Of a DNA stretch of 64,000 nucleotides, positions 1 to 12,236 are shown piece by piece (within the stretch, counting starts at the first letter, position 1; each line of letters begins with the position of its first letter). The notes beneath the pieces are model-generated. The model did not search any database. It was given only the letters and a program-made list of their open reading frames with translations, and was not told where the DNA came from. Source of the DNA: Ptiloglossa arizonensis (taxonomy: Eukaryota > Arthropoda > Insecta > Hymenoptera > Colletidae); assembly GCF_051014685.1 (NCBI RefSeq), contig NW_027478399.1, forward strand, positions 1,488,001-1,552,000, given 5' to 3'. The translations under genes and the position numbers were made by a program.

Positions 1-350
1 TTTGATGGTTTCTCAACCATTCCTTAACTTCAAACTCCCAAATCTCGCGAACGGATTGACGAACTCGAGAAATTCCTATTGCATCTGGAAGTAGAAGCTC
101 GCCCGATTACAGCGGTATGTGTATTTTTGCCCTAGGCCATAGTAGTTATTGGTTTCGAGTATCAGAGTTTCGTAAATTTTGATGGTTTGTCAACCATTCC
201 TTAATTTCAAACTCCCATATCTCAGGAACGCATTGACGATCTCGAGAAATTCCTGTTGCATCTGAAAGTAGAAAGGCGCCCGATTACAGTGGTGTGTGTA
301 CTTTTCCCCTAGGCCATTCCAGTTATTGGTTTCGAGTATCAGACCAGCGA
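1..350 (+). repeat. Two-monomer block, paralogous to 6726-7075
   Basis: This block matches 6726-7075 at an offset of 6,725 bp (38 monomers, -1). It shares rare variants: CCCAAATCTCG, CTGGAAGTAGAAGC, GTTTGTCAACC and CTCAGGAACGCATTG. The two copies differ at a few bases (for example AGGCGCCCG against AGACGCCCG) and diverge after about base 350. Confidence 0.85.
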
Positions 351-1950
351 AATTTTTGATGGTTTCTCAACCATTCCTTAACTTCAAACTCCCATATCTC
401 GCGAACGGATTGACGAACTCGAGAAATTCCTGTTTCATCTGAAAGCAGAAACTCGCGCGATTACAACAGTATGTGTATTTTTCCCCTAGGCCTTTGTGGT
501 TATTTGTTTCGAGTATTAGACTTGCGAAAATTTTGATGGTTTCTCAACCATTCCTTAGCTTCAAACTCCCATATCTCGCGAACGGTTAGACGAACTCGAG
601 AAATTCCTGTTGCATCTGAAAGTAGAAACTCGCCCGATTACAATGGTGTGTGTACTTTTCCCCTAGGCCATTCCAGTTATCGGTTTCGAGTATCAGACCA
701 GCGAAATTTTTGATGGTTTCTCAACCATTCCTTAACTTCAAACTCCCATATCTCGCGAACGGATTGACAAACTCGAGAAATTCCTGTTGCATCTGAAGGT
801 TGAAACTCGCCCCATTACAATGGCGTGTGTACTTTTCCCCTAGGCCATTCCAGTTATTGGTTTCGAGTATCAGACCAGCGAAATTTTTGATGGTTTCTCA
901 ACCATTCCTTAACTTCAAACTCCCATATCTCGCGAACGGATTCACGAACTTGAGGAATTCCTGTTTCATCTGAAACTAGAAACTCGCACGACTGCAACGT
1001 CATGTGTATTTTTCCCCTAGGCCTTTTTAGTTATTGGTTTCGGGAATCAGACTTGCGAAAATTTTGGTGGTTTCTCAACCATTCCTTAACTTCTAACTCC
1101 AATATCTAGCGAACGGATTGACGATCTCGAGAAATTCCTGTTGCATCTGAAAGTAGATACACGCCCGATTACAGTGGTGTGTGTACCTTCCCACTAGGCC
1201 ATTCCAGTTATTGGTTTCGAGTATCAGACCAGCGAAAATTTTGATGGTTTCTCAACCATTCCTTAACTTCAAACTCCCATATCTCGCGAACGGATTGACG
1301 AACTCGAGAAATTCCTGTTGCATCTGAAAGTAGAAGCTCGCACGAATACAACGCTATGTGTATTTTCCCCATAGGCCTTTGTAGTTATTGGTTTCGGGAA
1401 TCAGACTTGCGAAAATTTTGATGGTTTCTCAACCATTCCTTAAATTCTAACTCCCATATCTCGCGAACGGATTGACGAACTCGAGAAATTCCTGTTGCAT
1501 CTGAAAGTAGAAACTCGCCCGATTACAATGGTGTATGTACTTTTCCCCTAGGCCATTCCAGTTATTGGTTTCGAGTATCAGACCAGCGAAAATTTTCATG
1601 GTTTCTCAACCATTCCTTAACTTCAAACTCCCATATCTCGCGAACGAATTGACGAGCTCGAGAAATTCCTGTTGCATCCGAAAGTAGAAACTCGCACGAT
1701 TACAACTGCATGTGTATTTCTCCCCTAGACCTTTGTATTTAATGGTTTCGGGAATCAGACTTGCGAAAATTTTGATGGTTTCTCAACCGTTCCTCCACTT
1801 CTAACTCCTATATCTGGCGAACGGATTGACGATCTCGACAAATTCCTGTTGCATCTGAAAGTAGAAACACGCCCGATTACATTGGTGTGTGTACTTTTCC
1901 CCTAGGCCATTCCAGTTAATGGTTTCGAGTATCAGACCAGCGAAATTTTT
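351..1950 (+). repeat. Diverged satellite monomers, no gene
   Basis: About nine monomers. The TTTGTAG/TTCGGGAATCAG and ATTCCAG/TTCGAGTATCAG versions tend to alternate from about 1 kb, giving a loose 354-bp dimer pattern. The stretch around 1040-1370 resembles 5995-6325 at an offset of about 4,955 bp (28 monomers, -1), sharing the unusual GTACCTTCCC variant. Nothing other than satellite is seen. Confidence 0.8.
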
Positions 1951-2835
1951 GATGGTTTCTCAACCATTCCTTAACTTCAAACTCCCATATCTCGCGAACG
2001 GATTGACGAACTCGAGAAATTCCTGTTGAATTTGAAAGTAGAAACTCGCACGATTACAACGGTATGTGTATTTTTCCCCTAGGCCTTTGTAGTTATTGGT
2101 TTCGGGAATCAGACTTGCGAAAATTTTGTTGGTTTCTCAACCATTCCTTAAATTATAACTCCCATATCTCGCGAACGGATTGACGAACTCGAGAAATTCC
2201 TGTTTCATCTGAAAGTAAAAACTCGCCCGATTACAATGGTATGTGTACTTTTCCCCTAGGCCACTCCAGTTATTAGTTTCGAGTATCAGACCAGCGATAA
2301 TTTTGATGGTTTCTCAACCATTCCTTAACTTCAAACTCCCATATCTCGCGAACGGATTGACGAACTCGAGAAATTCCTGTTGAATTTGAAAGTAGAAACT
2401 CGCACGATTACAACGGTATGTGTATTTTCCCCCTAGGCCTTTGTAGTTATTGGTTTCGGGAATCAGACTTGCGAAAATTTTGATGGTTTCTCAACCATTC
2501 CTTAAATTATAACTCCCATATCTCGCGAACGGGTTGACGAACTCGAGAAATTCCTGTTTCATCTGAAAGTAGAAACACGCCCGATTACATTGGTGTGTGT
2601 ACTTTTCCCCTAGGCCATTCCAGTTAATGGTTTCGAGTATCAGACCAGCGAAATTTTTGATGGTTTCTCAACCATTCCTTAACTTCAAACGCCCATATCT
2701 CGCGAACGGATTGACGAACTCGAGAAATTCCTGTTGAATTTGAAAGTAGAAACTCGCACGATTACAACGGTATGTGTATTTTTCCCCTAGGCCTTTGTAG
2801 TTATTGGTTTCGGGAATCAGACTTGCGAAAATTTT
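1951..2835 (+). repeat. 354-bp dimer repeated two and a half times
   Basis: Dimer starts fall at 1951, 2305 and 2659, exactly 354 bp apart. Each first monomer carries the rare TGTTGAATTTGAAAG variant (TTTGAAAG at 2031, 2385, 2739). The first two second monomers carry AAATTATAACTCCC. The third dimer is cut off after one monomer: a different monomer, with CTCAGGAACGG, follows at 2836. Confidence 0.85.
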
Positions 2836-3770
2836 GATGGTTTCTCAACCATTCCTTAATTTCAAACTCCCATATCTCAGGAACGGATTGACGATCTCGA
2901 GAAATTCCTGTTGCATCTGAAAGTAGAAACACGCCCGATTACAGTGGTGTGTGTACTTTTCCCCTAGGCCATTACAGTTATTGGTTTCGAGTATCAGACC
3001 AGCGAAAATTTTGATGGTTTCTCAACCATTCCTTAAATTCAAACTCCCATATCTCGCGAACGGTTTGACGAAATCGGGAAATTCCTGTTGCATCTGAAAG
3101 TAGAAAATCGACCGATTACAATGGTGAGTGTACTTTTCCCCTAGGCCGTTCCAGTTATTGGTTTCGAGTATCAGACCAGCGAAATTTTTGATGATTTCTC
3201 AACCATTCCTTAACTTCGAACTCCCATATCTCGCGAACGGATTCACGAACTTGAGAAATTCCTGTTGCCTCTGAAACTAGAAACTCGCACGACTGCAACG
3301 TCATGTGTATTTTTCCCCTAGGCATTTGTAGTTATTGGTTTCGGGAATCAGACTTGCGAAAATTTTGGTGGTTTCTCAACCATTCCTTAACTTCAAACTC
3401 CCATATCTCGCGAACGGATTGACGAACTCGCGAAGTTCCTGTTGCTTCTGAAAGTAGAAACTCGCCCCATTACAATGGTGTGTGTACTTTTCCCTTAACC
3501 CATAGTAGTTATGGGTTTCGAGTATCAGACTTGCGAAAATTTTGATGGTTTCTCAACCGTTCCTTAAATTCAAACTCCCATATCTCGCGAACGGATTGAC
3601 GAACTCGAAAAATTCCTGTTGCATCTGAAAGTAGAAACTCGCCCGATTACAAAGGTATGTGTATTTTTCCCCTAGGACTTTGTAGTTATTGGTTTCGGGA
3701 ATCAGACTTGCGAAAATTTTGATAGATGCACAACCATTCCTTAACTTCAAACTCCCATATCTCGCGAACG
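2836..3770 (+). repeat. Five-monomer block, paralogous to 8498-9432
   Basis: This block matches 8498-9432 at an offset of 5,662 bp (32 monomers, -2). Shared rare variants include CTCAGGAACGG, GATGATTTCTC, GACTGCAACGTCATG, GCGAAGTTCCTGTTGCTTC, TTCCCTTAACCCATAG and GATAGATGCACAACC. The match ends at base 3771 (A, against G at 9433). An 82-residue reverse ORF at 3553-3801 is a by-product of the GATAGATGCAC lesion, which removes the usual in-frame stop. Confidence 0.9.
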
Positions 3771-4439
3771 AATTGACGAACTCGACAAATTCTTCTTGCA
3801 TCTGAAAGCAGAAACTCGCCCGATTACAGCGGTGTGTGTATTTTTGCCCTAGGCCATAGTAGTTATTGGTTTCGAGTATCAGACTTGCGAAAATTTTGAT
3901 GGTTTCTCAACCATTCCTTAATTTCAAAGTCCCATATCTCGCGAACGGATTGACGAACTCGACAAATTCTTCTTGCATCTGAAAGCAGAAACTCGCCCGA
4001 TTACAACGGTATGTGTATTTTTCCCCTAGGCCATTGTAGTTATTGGTTTCGAGTATCAGACTTGCGAAAATTTTGATGGTTTCTCAACCATTCCTTAACT
4101 TCAAACTCCCATATCTTGCGAACGGATACACGAACTCGAGAAATTCCTGTTTCATCTGAAAGTAGAAATTCGCCCGATTACAACGGTATGTGTATTTTTC
4201 CCCTAGGCCATTGTAGTTATTGGTTTCGAGTATCAGACTTGCGAAAATTTTGATGGTTTCTCAACCATTCCTTAATTTCAAACTCCCATATCTCGCGAAC
4301 GGATTGACGAACTCGCGAAGTTCCTGTTGCTTCTGAAAGTAGAAACTCGTCCCATGACAATGGTGTGTGTACTTTTCCCCTAACCCATAGTAGTTATGGG
4401 TTTCGTGTATCAGACTTGCGAAAATTTTGATGGTTTCTC
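3771..4439 (+). repeat. About four monomers absent from the paralogous block
   Basis: The paralogous copy jumps from 9432 directly to sequence matching about 4440. The offset changes there from 5,662 to 4,954 bp, a difference of exactly 708 bp (four monomers). Either these monomers were lost from the 9.4-kb copy or gained here. They include a second GCGAAGTTCCTGTTGCTTC monomer near 4314 with TTTTCCCCTAACCCATAG, close to the one at 3429. This suggests a local gain is possible. Confidence 0.75.
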
Positions 4440-5970
4440 AACCATTCCTTAACTTCAAACTCCCATATCTCGCGAACGGATTGACGACCACGAGAAATTC
4501 CTATTGCATCTGAAAGCAGAAACTCGCCCGATTACAAGGGTACGTGTATTTTTGCCCTAGGCCATAGTAGTTATTGGTTTCGAGTATCAGACATGCGAAA
4601 ATTTTGATGGTTTCTCAACCATTCCTTAACTTCAAACTCCCATATCTCGCGAACGAATTGACGAACTCGAGAAATTCTTGTTGCATCTGAAAGCAGAAAT
4701 TCGCCGGATTACAGCGGTATGTGTATTTTTGCCCTAGGCCATAGTAGTTATTGGTTTCGAGTATCAGACATGCGAAAATTTTGATGGTTTCTCAACCATT
4801 CCTTAACTTCAAACTCCCATATCACGCGAACGGATTGACGAACTCGAGAATTTCCTATTGCATCTGAAAGCAGAAACTCGCGCGATTACAACAGTATGTG
4901 TATTTTTCCCCTAGGCCTTTGTAGTTATTTGTTTCGAGTATTAGACCTGCGAAAATTTTGATGGTTTCTCAACCATTCCTTAACTTCACACTCCCATATC
5001 TCGCGAACGGATTGACGAACACGAGAAATTCCTCTTGCATCTGAAAGTAGAAACTCGCCCGATTACAACGGTGTGTGTACTTTTCCCCTAGGCCATTCCA
5101 GTTATTGGTTTCGAGTATCAGACTTGCGAAAATTTTGATGGTTTCTCAACCATTCCTTAACTTCAAACTCCCGTATCACGCGAACGGATTGACGAACTCG
5201 AGAAATTCCTATTGCATCTGAAAGCAGAAACTCGCGCGATTACAACAGTATGTGTATTTTTCCCCTAGGCCTTTGTAGTTATTTGTTTCGAGTATGAGAC
5301 CTGCGAAAATTTTGATGGTTTCTCAACCATTCCTTAACTTCACACTCCCATATCTCGCGAACGGACTGACGAACACGAGAAATTCCTATTGCATCTGAAA
5401 GCAGAAACTCGCCCGATTACAACGGTATGTGTATTTTTGCCCTTGGCTTCTGTAGTTATTGGTTTAGAGTATCAGACTTGCGAAAATTTTGATGGTTTCT
5501 CAACCATTCCTTAATTTCAAACTCCCATATCTCGCGAACGGATTGACGAACTCGCGAAGTTCCTGTTGCTTCTGAAAGTAGAAACTCGCCCGATTACAAC
5601 GGAATGCGTATTTTCCCCTAGGCCATTGTAGTTATTGGTTTCGAATATCAGACATGCGAAAATTTTGATGGTTTCTCATCCATTCCTTAACTTCAAACTC
5701 CCATATTAGTGGAACGGATTGACGAACTCGAGAAATTCTTATTGCATCTGAAAGCAGAAACTCGCCCTATTACATCGCTGTGTGCATTTTTGCCCTAGGC
5801 CATAGTAGTTATTGGTTTCGAGTATCAGACTTGCGAAAATTTTGATGGTTTCTCAACCATTCCTTAACTTCAAACTCCCATATCGCGCGAACGGATTGAC
5901 GAACACGAGAAATTCCTACTGCATCTGACAGCAGGAACTCGCCCGATTTCAACGGTATGTTTACTTTTCC
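4440..5970 (+). repeat. Block paralogous to 9394-10924
   Basis: This block matches at an offset of 4,954 bp (28 monomers, -2). Diagnostic shared variants are GACGACCACGAG with AAGGGTACG (4481 and 9435), CCCGTATCACGCG (about 5173 and 10127), GAGTATGAGACC, and TATTAGTGGAACGG (5704 and 10658). The interval of about 5386-5580 does not match its counterpart at about 10340-10534, although the flanks do, with unchanged spacing. Confidence 0.85.
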
Positions 5971-6725
5971 CCTAGGCCATTCCAGTTATTGGTTTCGGGA
6001 ATCAGACTTGCGAAAATTTTGGTGGTTTCTCAACCATTCCTTAACTTCTAACTCCCATATCTGGCGAACGGATTGACGATCTCGAGAAATTCCTGTTGCA
6101 TCTGAAAGTAGAAACACGCCCGATTACAGTGGTGTGTGTACCTTCCCCCTAGGCCAATCCAGTTATTGGTTTCGAGTATCAGACCAGCGAAAATTTTGAT
6201 GGTTTCTCAACCATTCCTTAACTTCAAACTCCCATATCTCGCGAACGGATTGACGAACTCGAGAAATTCCTGTTGCATCTGAAAGTAGAAACTCGCACGA
6301 TTACAACGGCATGTGTATTTTTCCCCTAGGCCTTTGTAGTTATTGGTTTCGGGAATCAGCCTTGCGAAAACTTTGATGGTTTCTCAACCATTCCTTAAAT
6401 TATAACTCCCATATCTCGCGAACGGATTGACGAACTCGAGAAATTCCTGTTTCATCTGAAAGTAGAAACTCGCCCGATTACAATGGTGTGTGTACTCTTC
6501 CCCTAGGCCATTCCAGTTATTGGTTTCGAGTTTCAGACCAGCGAAAATTTTGATTGTTTCTCAACCATTCCTTAATTTCAAACTCCCATATCTAGCGAAC
6601 GGATTGACGATCTCGAGAAATTCCTGTTGCATCTGAAAGTAGAAACACGCCCGATTACAGTGGTGTGTGTACCTTCCCCCTAGGCCATTCCAGTTATTAT
6701 GTTCGAGTATCAGACCAGCGAAAAT
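5971..6725 (+). repeat. Diverged satellite monomers, no gene
   Basis: About four monomers of alternating versions. They include GTACCTTCCCCCTAGG forms at about 6139 and 6668 that resemble monomers near 1 kb. No coding or RNA feature is seen. Confidence 0.75.
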
Positions 6726-7075
6726 TTTGATGGTTTCTCAACCATTCCTTAACTTCAAACTCCCAAATCTCGCGAACGGATTGACGAACTCGAGAAATTC
6801 CTATTGCATCTGGAAGTAGAAGCTCGCCCGATTACAGCGGTATGTGTATTTTTGCCCTACGCCATAGTAGTTATTGGTTTCGAGTATCAGAGTTTCGAAA
6901 ATTTTGATGGTTTGTCAACCATTCCTTAATTTCAAACTCCCATATCTCAGGAACGCATTGACGATCTCGAGAAATTCCTGTTGCATCTGAAAGTAGAAAG
7001 ACGCCCGATTACAGTGGTGTGTGTACTTTTCCCCTAGGCCATTCCAGTTATTGGTTTCGAGTATCAGACCAGCGA
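6726..7075 (+). repeat. Two-monomer block, copy of 1-350
   Basis: Second member of the 6,725-bp-offset pair, sharing CCCAAATCTCG and CTGGAAGTAGAAGC. It carries its own changes, such as GCCCTACGCC, which destroys the usual CCTAGG. Its match to the start of the window ends near AAAGTTTTTATGG at about 7076. Confidence 0.85.
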
Positions 7076-8497
7076 AAGTTTTTATGGTTTCTCAACCATT
7101 CCTTAACTTCAAACTCCAATATCTCGCGAAAGGTTTGACGAACTCGAGAAGTTCTTGTTGCATCTGAAAGTAGAAACTCGCACGATTACAACGGTGTGTG
7201 TATTTTTGCCCTAGGCCATAGTAGTTATTGATTTCGAGTATCAGACTTGCGAAAATTTTGATGGATTCTCAACCATTCCTTAATTTCAAACTCCCATATC
7301 TCCTAAACGATTTGACGAACACGAGAAATTCCTGTTGCATCGGAAAGTAGAAACTCGCCCCATTACAATGGTGTGCGTACTTTTCCCCTAGGCCATTCCA
7401 GTTATTGGTTTCGAGTATCAGACCAGCGAAACTTTTGATGGTTTCTCAACCATTCCTTAACTTCAAACTCCCATATCTCGCGAACGGATTGACGAACTCG
7501 AGAAATTCCTGTCTCATCTGAAAGTAGAAACTCGCCCGAATACAGCGGTAAGTGTACTTTCCCCTAGGCCATTCCAGTTATTGGTTTCGAGTATCAGACC
7601 AGCGAAATTTTTGATGGTTTCTCAACCATTCCTTAACTTCAATCTCCCATATCTCGCGAACGGTTTGACGAACTCGAGAAATTCTTGTTGCATCTGAAAG
7701 TAGAAACTCGCCCGATTACAATGGTGTGTGTACTTTTCCGCTAGGCCATACCAGTTATTGGTTTCGAGTATCAGACAAGCGAAATTTTTGATGGTTTCTC
7801 AACCATTCCTTAACTTCAAACTCCCATATCTCGCGAACGGATTCACGAACTGGAGAAATTCCTGTTGCATCCGAAAGTAGAAACTCGCACGATTACAACT
7901 GCATGTGTATTTCACCCCTAGGCCTTTGTAGTTATTGGTTTCGAGTATCAGACTTGCGAAAATTTTGATAGTTGCTCAAGCGTTCCTTAACTTCAAACTC
8001 GCATATCTCGCGAACGTATTCACGAACTCGAGAAATTCCTGTTGCATCCGAAAGTAGAAACACGCACGATTACAACGGTATGTGTATTTTTCCCCTAGGC
8101 CTTTGTAGTTATTGGTTTCGGGAATCAGACATGCGAAAATTTTGATGGTTTCTCAACCATTCCTTAAATTATAACCCCCATATCTCGCGAACGGATTGAC
8201 GAACTCGAGAAATTCCTGTTTCATCTGAAAGTAGAAACTCGCCCGATTACAATGGTGTGTATACTTTTCCCCTAGGCCACTCCAGTTATTGGTTTCGAGT
8301 ATCAGACCAGCGATAATTTTGATGGTTTCTCAACCATTCCTTAACTTCAAAGTCCCATATCTCGCGAACGGATTGACGAACTCGAGATATTCCTGTTGCA
8401 TCTGAAAGTAGAAGCTCGCCCGATTACAGCGGTATGTGTATTTTAGCCCTAGGCCATAGTAGTTATTGGTTTCGAGTATCAGAGTTGCGAAAATTTT
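7076..8497 (+). repeat. Diverged satellite monomers, no gene
   Basis: Eight monomers with many private substitutions (AAAGGTTTGACG, CTCCTAAACGATTTG, CATCGGAAAG). A 1-bp deletion at about 7555 turns the usual ACTTTTCCCC into ACTTTCCCC. A monomer at about 8341 (CTTCAAAGTCCC with GAAGCTCGCCC) foreshadows variants that are common after 57 kb. Confidence 0.75.
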
Positions 8498-9432
8498 GAT
8501 GGTTTCTCAACCATTCCTTAATTTCAAACTCCCATATCTCAGGAACGGATTGACGATCTCGAGAAATTCCTGTTGCATCTGAAAGTAGAGACACGCCCGA
8601 TTACAGTGGTGTGTGTACTTTTCCCCTAGGCCATTACAGTTATTGGTTTCGAGTATCAGACCAGCGAAAATTTTGATGGTTTCTCAACCATTCCTTAAAT
8701 TCAAACTCCCATATGTCGCGAACGGTTTGACGAAATCGAGAAATTCCTGTTGCATCTGAAAGTAGAAAATCGCCCGATTACAATGGTGTGTGTACTTTTC
8801 CCCTAGGCCGTTCCAGTTATTGGTTTCGAGCATCAGACCAGCGAAATTTTTGATGATTTCTCAACCATTCCTTAACTTCGAACTCCCATATCTCGCGAAC
8901 GGATTCACGAACTTGAGAAATACCTGTTGCGTCTGAAACTAGAAACTCGCACGACTGCAACGTCATGTGTATTTTTCCCCTACGCCTTTGTAGTTATTGG
9001 TTTCGGGAATCAGACTTGCGAAAATTTTGGTGGTTTCTCAACCATTCCTTAACTTCAAACTCCCATATCTCGCGAACGGATTGGCGAACTCGCGAAGTTC
9101 CTGTTGCTTCTGAAAGTAGAAACTCGCCCCATTACAATGGTGTGTGTACTTTTCCCTTAACCCATAGTAGTTATGGGTTTCGAGTATCAGACTTGCGAAA
9201 ATTTTGATGGTTTCTCAACCGTTCCTTAAATTCAAACTCCCATATCTCGCGAACGGATTGACGAACTCGAAAAATTCCTGTTGCATCTGAAAGTAGAAAC
9301 TCGCCCGATTACAAAGGTATGTGTATTTTTCCCCTAGGACTTTGTAGTTATTGGTTTCGGGAATCAGACTTGCGAAAATTTTGATAGATGCACAACCATT
9401 CCTTAACTTCAAACTCCCATATCTCGCGAACG
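8498..9432 (+). repeat. Five-monomer block, copy of 2836-3770
   Basis: Second member of the 5,662-bp-offset pair. It differs from the first by scattered substitutions (GAGACACGCCC at about 8587, CATATGTCGCG at about 8711, CCTACGCC at about 8979). Downstream it joins directly to GACGACCACGAG sequence, so four monomers present at 3771-4439 are missing. Confidence 0.9.
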
Positions 9433-10924
9433 GATTGACGACCACGAGAAATTCCTATTGCATCTGAAAGCAGAAACTCGCCCGATTACAAGGGTACGTG
9501 TATTTTTGCCCTAGGCCATAGTAGTTATTGGTTTCGAGTATCAGACATGCGAAAATTTTGATGGTTTCTCAACCATTCCTTAACTTCAAACTCCCATATC
9601 TCGCGAACGAATTGACGAACTCGAGAAATTCTTGTTGCATCTGAAAGCAGAAATTCGCCGGATTACAGCGGTATGTGTATTTTTGCCCTAGGCCATAGTA
9701 GTTATTGGTTTCGAGTATCAGACATGCGAAAATTTTGATGGTTTCTCAACCATTCCTTAACTTCAAACTCCCATATCACGCGAACGGATTGACGAACTCG
9801 AGAATTTCCTATTGCATCTGAAAGCAGAAACTCGCGCGATTACAACAGTATGTGTATTTTTCCCCTAGGCCTTTGTAGTTATTTGTTTCGAGTATTAGAC
9901 CTGCGAAAATTTTGATGGTTTCTCAACCATTCCTTAACATCACACTCCCATATCTCGCGAACGGATTGACGAACACGAGAAATTCCTCTTGCATCTGAAA
10001 GTAGAAACTCGCCCGATTACAACGGTGTGTGTACTTTTCCCCTAGGCCATTCCAGTTATTGGTTTCGAGTATCAGACTTGCGAAAATTTTGATGGTTTCT
10101 CAACCATTCCTTAACTTCAAACTCCCGTATCACGCGAACGGATTGACGAACTCGAGAAATTCCTATTGCATCTGAAAGCAGAAACTCGCGCGATTACAAC
10201 AGTATGTGTATTTTTCCCCTAGGCCTTTGTAGTTATTTGTTTCGAGTATGAGACCTGCGAAAATTTTGATGGTTTCTCAACCATTCCTTAACTTCACACT
10301 CCCATATCTCGCGAACGGATTGACGAACACGAGAAATTCCTCTTGCATCTGAAAGTAGAAACTCGCCCGATTACAACGGTGTGTGTACTTTTCCCCTAGG
10401 CCATTCCAGTTATTGGTTTCGAGTATCAGACCAGCGAAAATTTTGATGGTTTCTCGACCATTCCTTAACTTCAAACTCCCGTATCTCGCGAACGGATTGA
10501 CGAACTCGAGAAATTCCTGTTTCATCTGAAAGTAGAAACTCGCCCGATTACAACGGAATGTGTATTTTCCCCTAGGCCATTGTAGTTATTGGTTTCGAAT
10601 ATCAGACATGCGAAAATTTTGATGGTTTCTCAACCATTCCTTAACTTCAAACTCCCATATTAGTGGAACGGATTGACGAACTCGAGAAATTCTTATTGCA
10701 TCTGAAAGCAGAAACTCGCCCGATTACATCGCTGTGTGCATTTTTGCCCTAGGCCATAGTAGTTATTGGTTTCGAGTATCAGACTTGCGAAAATTTGGAT
10801 GGTTTCTCAACCATTCCTTAACTTCAAACTCCCATATCGCGCGAACGGATTGACGAACACGAGAAATTCCTACTGCATCTGACAGCAGAAACTCGCCCGA
10901 TTTCAACGGTTTGTTTACTTTTCC
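9394..10924 (+). repeat. Block paralogous to 4440-5970
   Basis: Second member of the 4,954-bp-offset pair. It shares the GGTACGTGTATTT, TATTAGTGGAACGG and ATCGCTGTGTGC variants. The monomer at about 10340-10534 is of a different version from its counterpart. A related GAGTATGAGACC monomer recurs at 10948, 707 bp after the one at 10241. Confidence 0.85.
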
Positions 10925-11528
10925 CGTAGGCCTTTGTAGTTATTTGTTTCGAGTATGAGACCTGCGAAAATTTTGATGGTTTCTCAAACATTCCTTAACT
11001 TCACACTCCCATATCTCGCGAACGGATTAACGAACACGAGAAATTCCTCTTGCATCTGAAAGTAGAAACTCGCCCCATTACAATGGTGTGTGTACTTTTC
11101 CCCTAGGCCATTCCAGTTATTGGTTTCGAGTATCAGACCAGCGAAATTTTTGATGGTTTCTCAAACATTCCTAAACTTCAAACTCCCATATCTCGCGAAC
11201 GAATTGACGAACTCGAGAAATTCCTGTTTCATCTGAAAGTAGAAACTCGCCCGATTACAACGGTATGTGTATTTTCCCCTAGGCCATTGTAGTTATTGGT
11301 TTCGAATATCAGATATTCGAAAATTTTGATCGTTTCTCAAACATTCCTTAACTTCAAACTCCCATATTATGCGAACGGATTGACGAACTCGAGAAATTCC
11401 TATTGCATCTGAAAGCAGAAACTCGCCCGATTACAACGGTATGTGTATTTTTGCCCTAGGCCTCTGTGGTTATTGGTTTCGAGTATCAGACTTGCGAAAA
11501 TTTTGATGGTTTCTCAACCGTTCCTTAA
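10925..11528 (+). repeat. Diverged satellite monomers, no gene
   Basis: About three and a half monomers with private changes (CTCAAACATTCC, CAGATATTCG, GATCGTTTCTC). Only satellite sequence is present. Confidence 0.75.
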
Positions 11529-12236
11529 ATTCAAACTCCCATATCTCGCGAACGGATTGACGAACTCGAGAAATTCCTGTTGCATCTGAAAGTAGAAACT
11601 CGCCCGATTACAAGGGTATGTGTATTTTTCCCCTAGGACTTTGTAGTTATTGGTTTCGGGAATCAGACTTGCGAAAATTTTGATGGTTGCACAAGCATTC
11701 CTTAAATTCAAACTCCCATTTCTCGCGAACGAATTGACGAACTCGACAAATTCTTCTTGCATCTGAAAGCAGAAACTCGCCCGATCACAGCGGTGTGTGT
11801 ATTTTTGCCCTAGGCCATAGTAGTTATTGGTTTCGAGTATCAGACTTGCGAAAATTTTGATGGTTTCTCAACCATTCCTTAATTTCAAACTCCCATATCT
11901 CGCGAACGGATTGACAAACTCGAGAAATTCCTGTTGCATCTGAAAGTTGAAACTCGCCCCATTACAATGGTGTGTGTACTTTTCCCCTAGGCCATTCCAG
12001 TTATTGGTTTCGAGTATCAGACCAGCGAAATTTTTGATGGTTTCTCAACCATTCCTTAACTTCAAACTCCCATATCTCGCGAACGGATTGACGAACTCGA
12101 GAAATTCCTGTTTCATCTGAAAGCAGAAACTCGCGCGATTACAACAGTATGTGTATTTTTCCCCTAGGCCTTTGTGGTTATTTGTTTCGAGTATTAGACT
12201 TGCGAAAATTTTGATGGTTTCTCAACCATTCCTTAA
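11529..12236 (+). repeat. 4-monomer (708-bp) tandem duplication, copy 1
   Basis: Bases 11529-12236 are followed at once by a near-identical copy. Shared markers are AAGGGTATG, GATGGTTGCACAAGC, CCCATTTCTCGCG, GATCACAGCGG, GACAAACTCGAG with GAAAGTTGAAAC, and GAGTATTAGACTTG. The offset is exactly 708 bp. The duplication is probably recent, since I saw almost no differences. Confidence 0.9.

Noticed and set aside
3553..3801. Recurring reverse-strand ORFs of 61-82 residues (also at 9215, 10277, 11514, 12222, 15054, 29394, 31871, 33109, 35764, 42492, 49751, 53113, 56008, 58662, 60609, 62733) that look like a conserved protein family
   Set aside because: Their similarity is that of the DNA repeat itself. 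Every one is a 59-residue satellite translation, extended where the single stop per monomer is mutated. Conservation at DNA level explains them fully.
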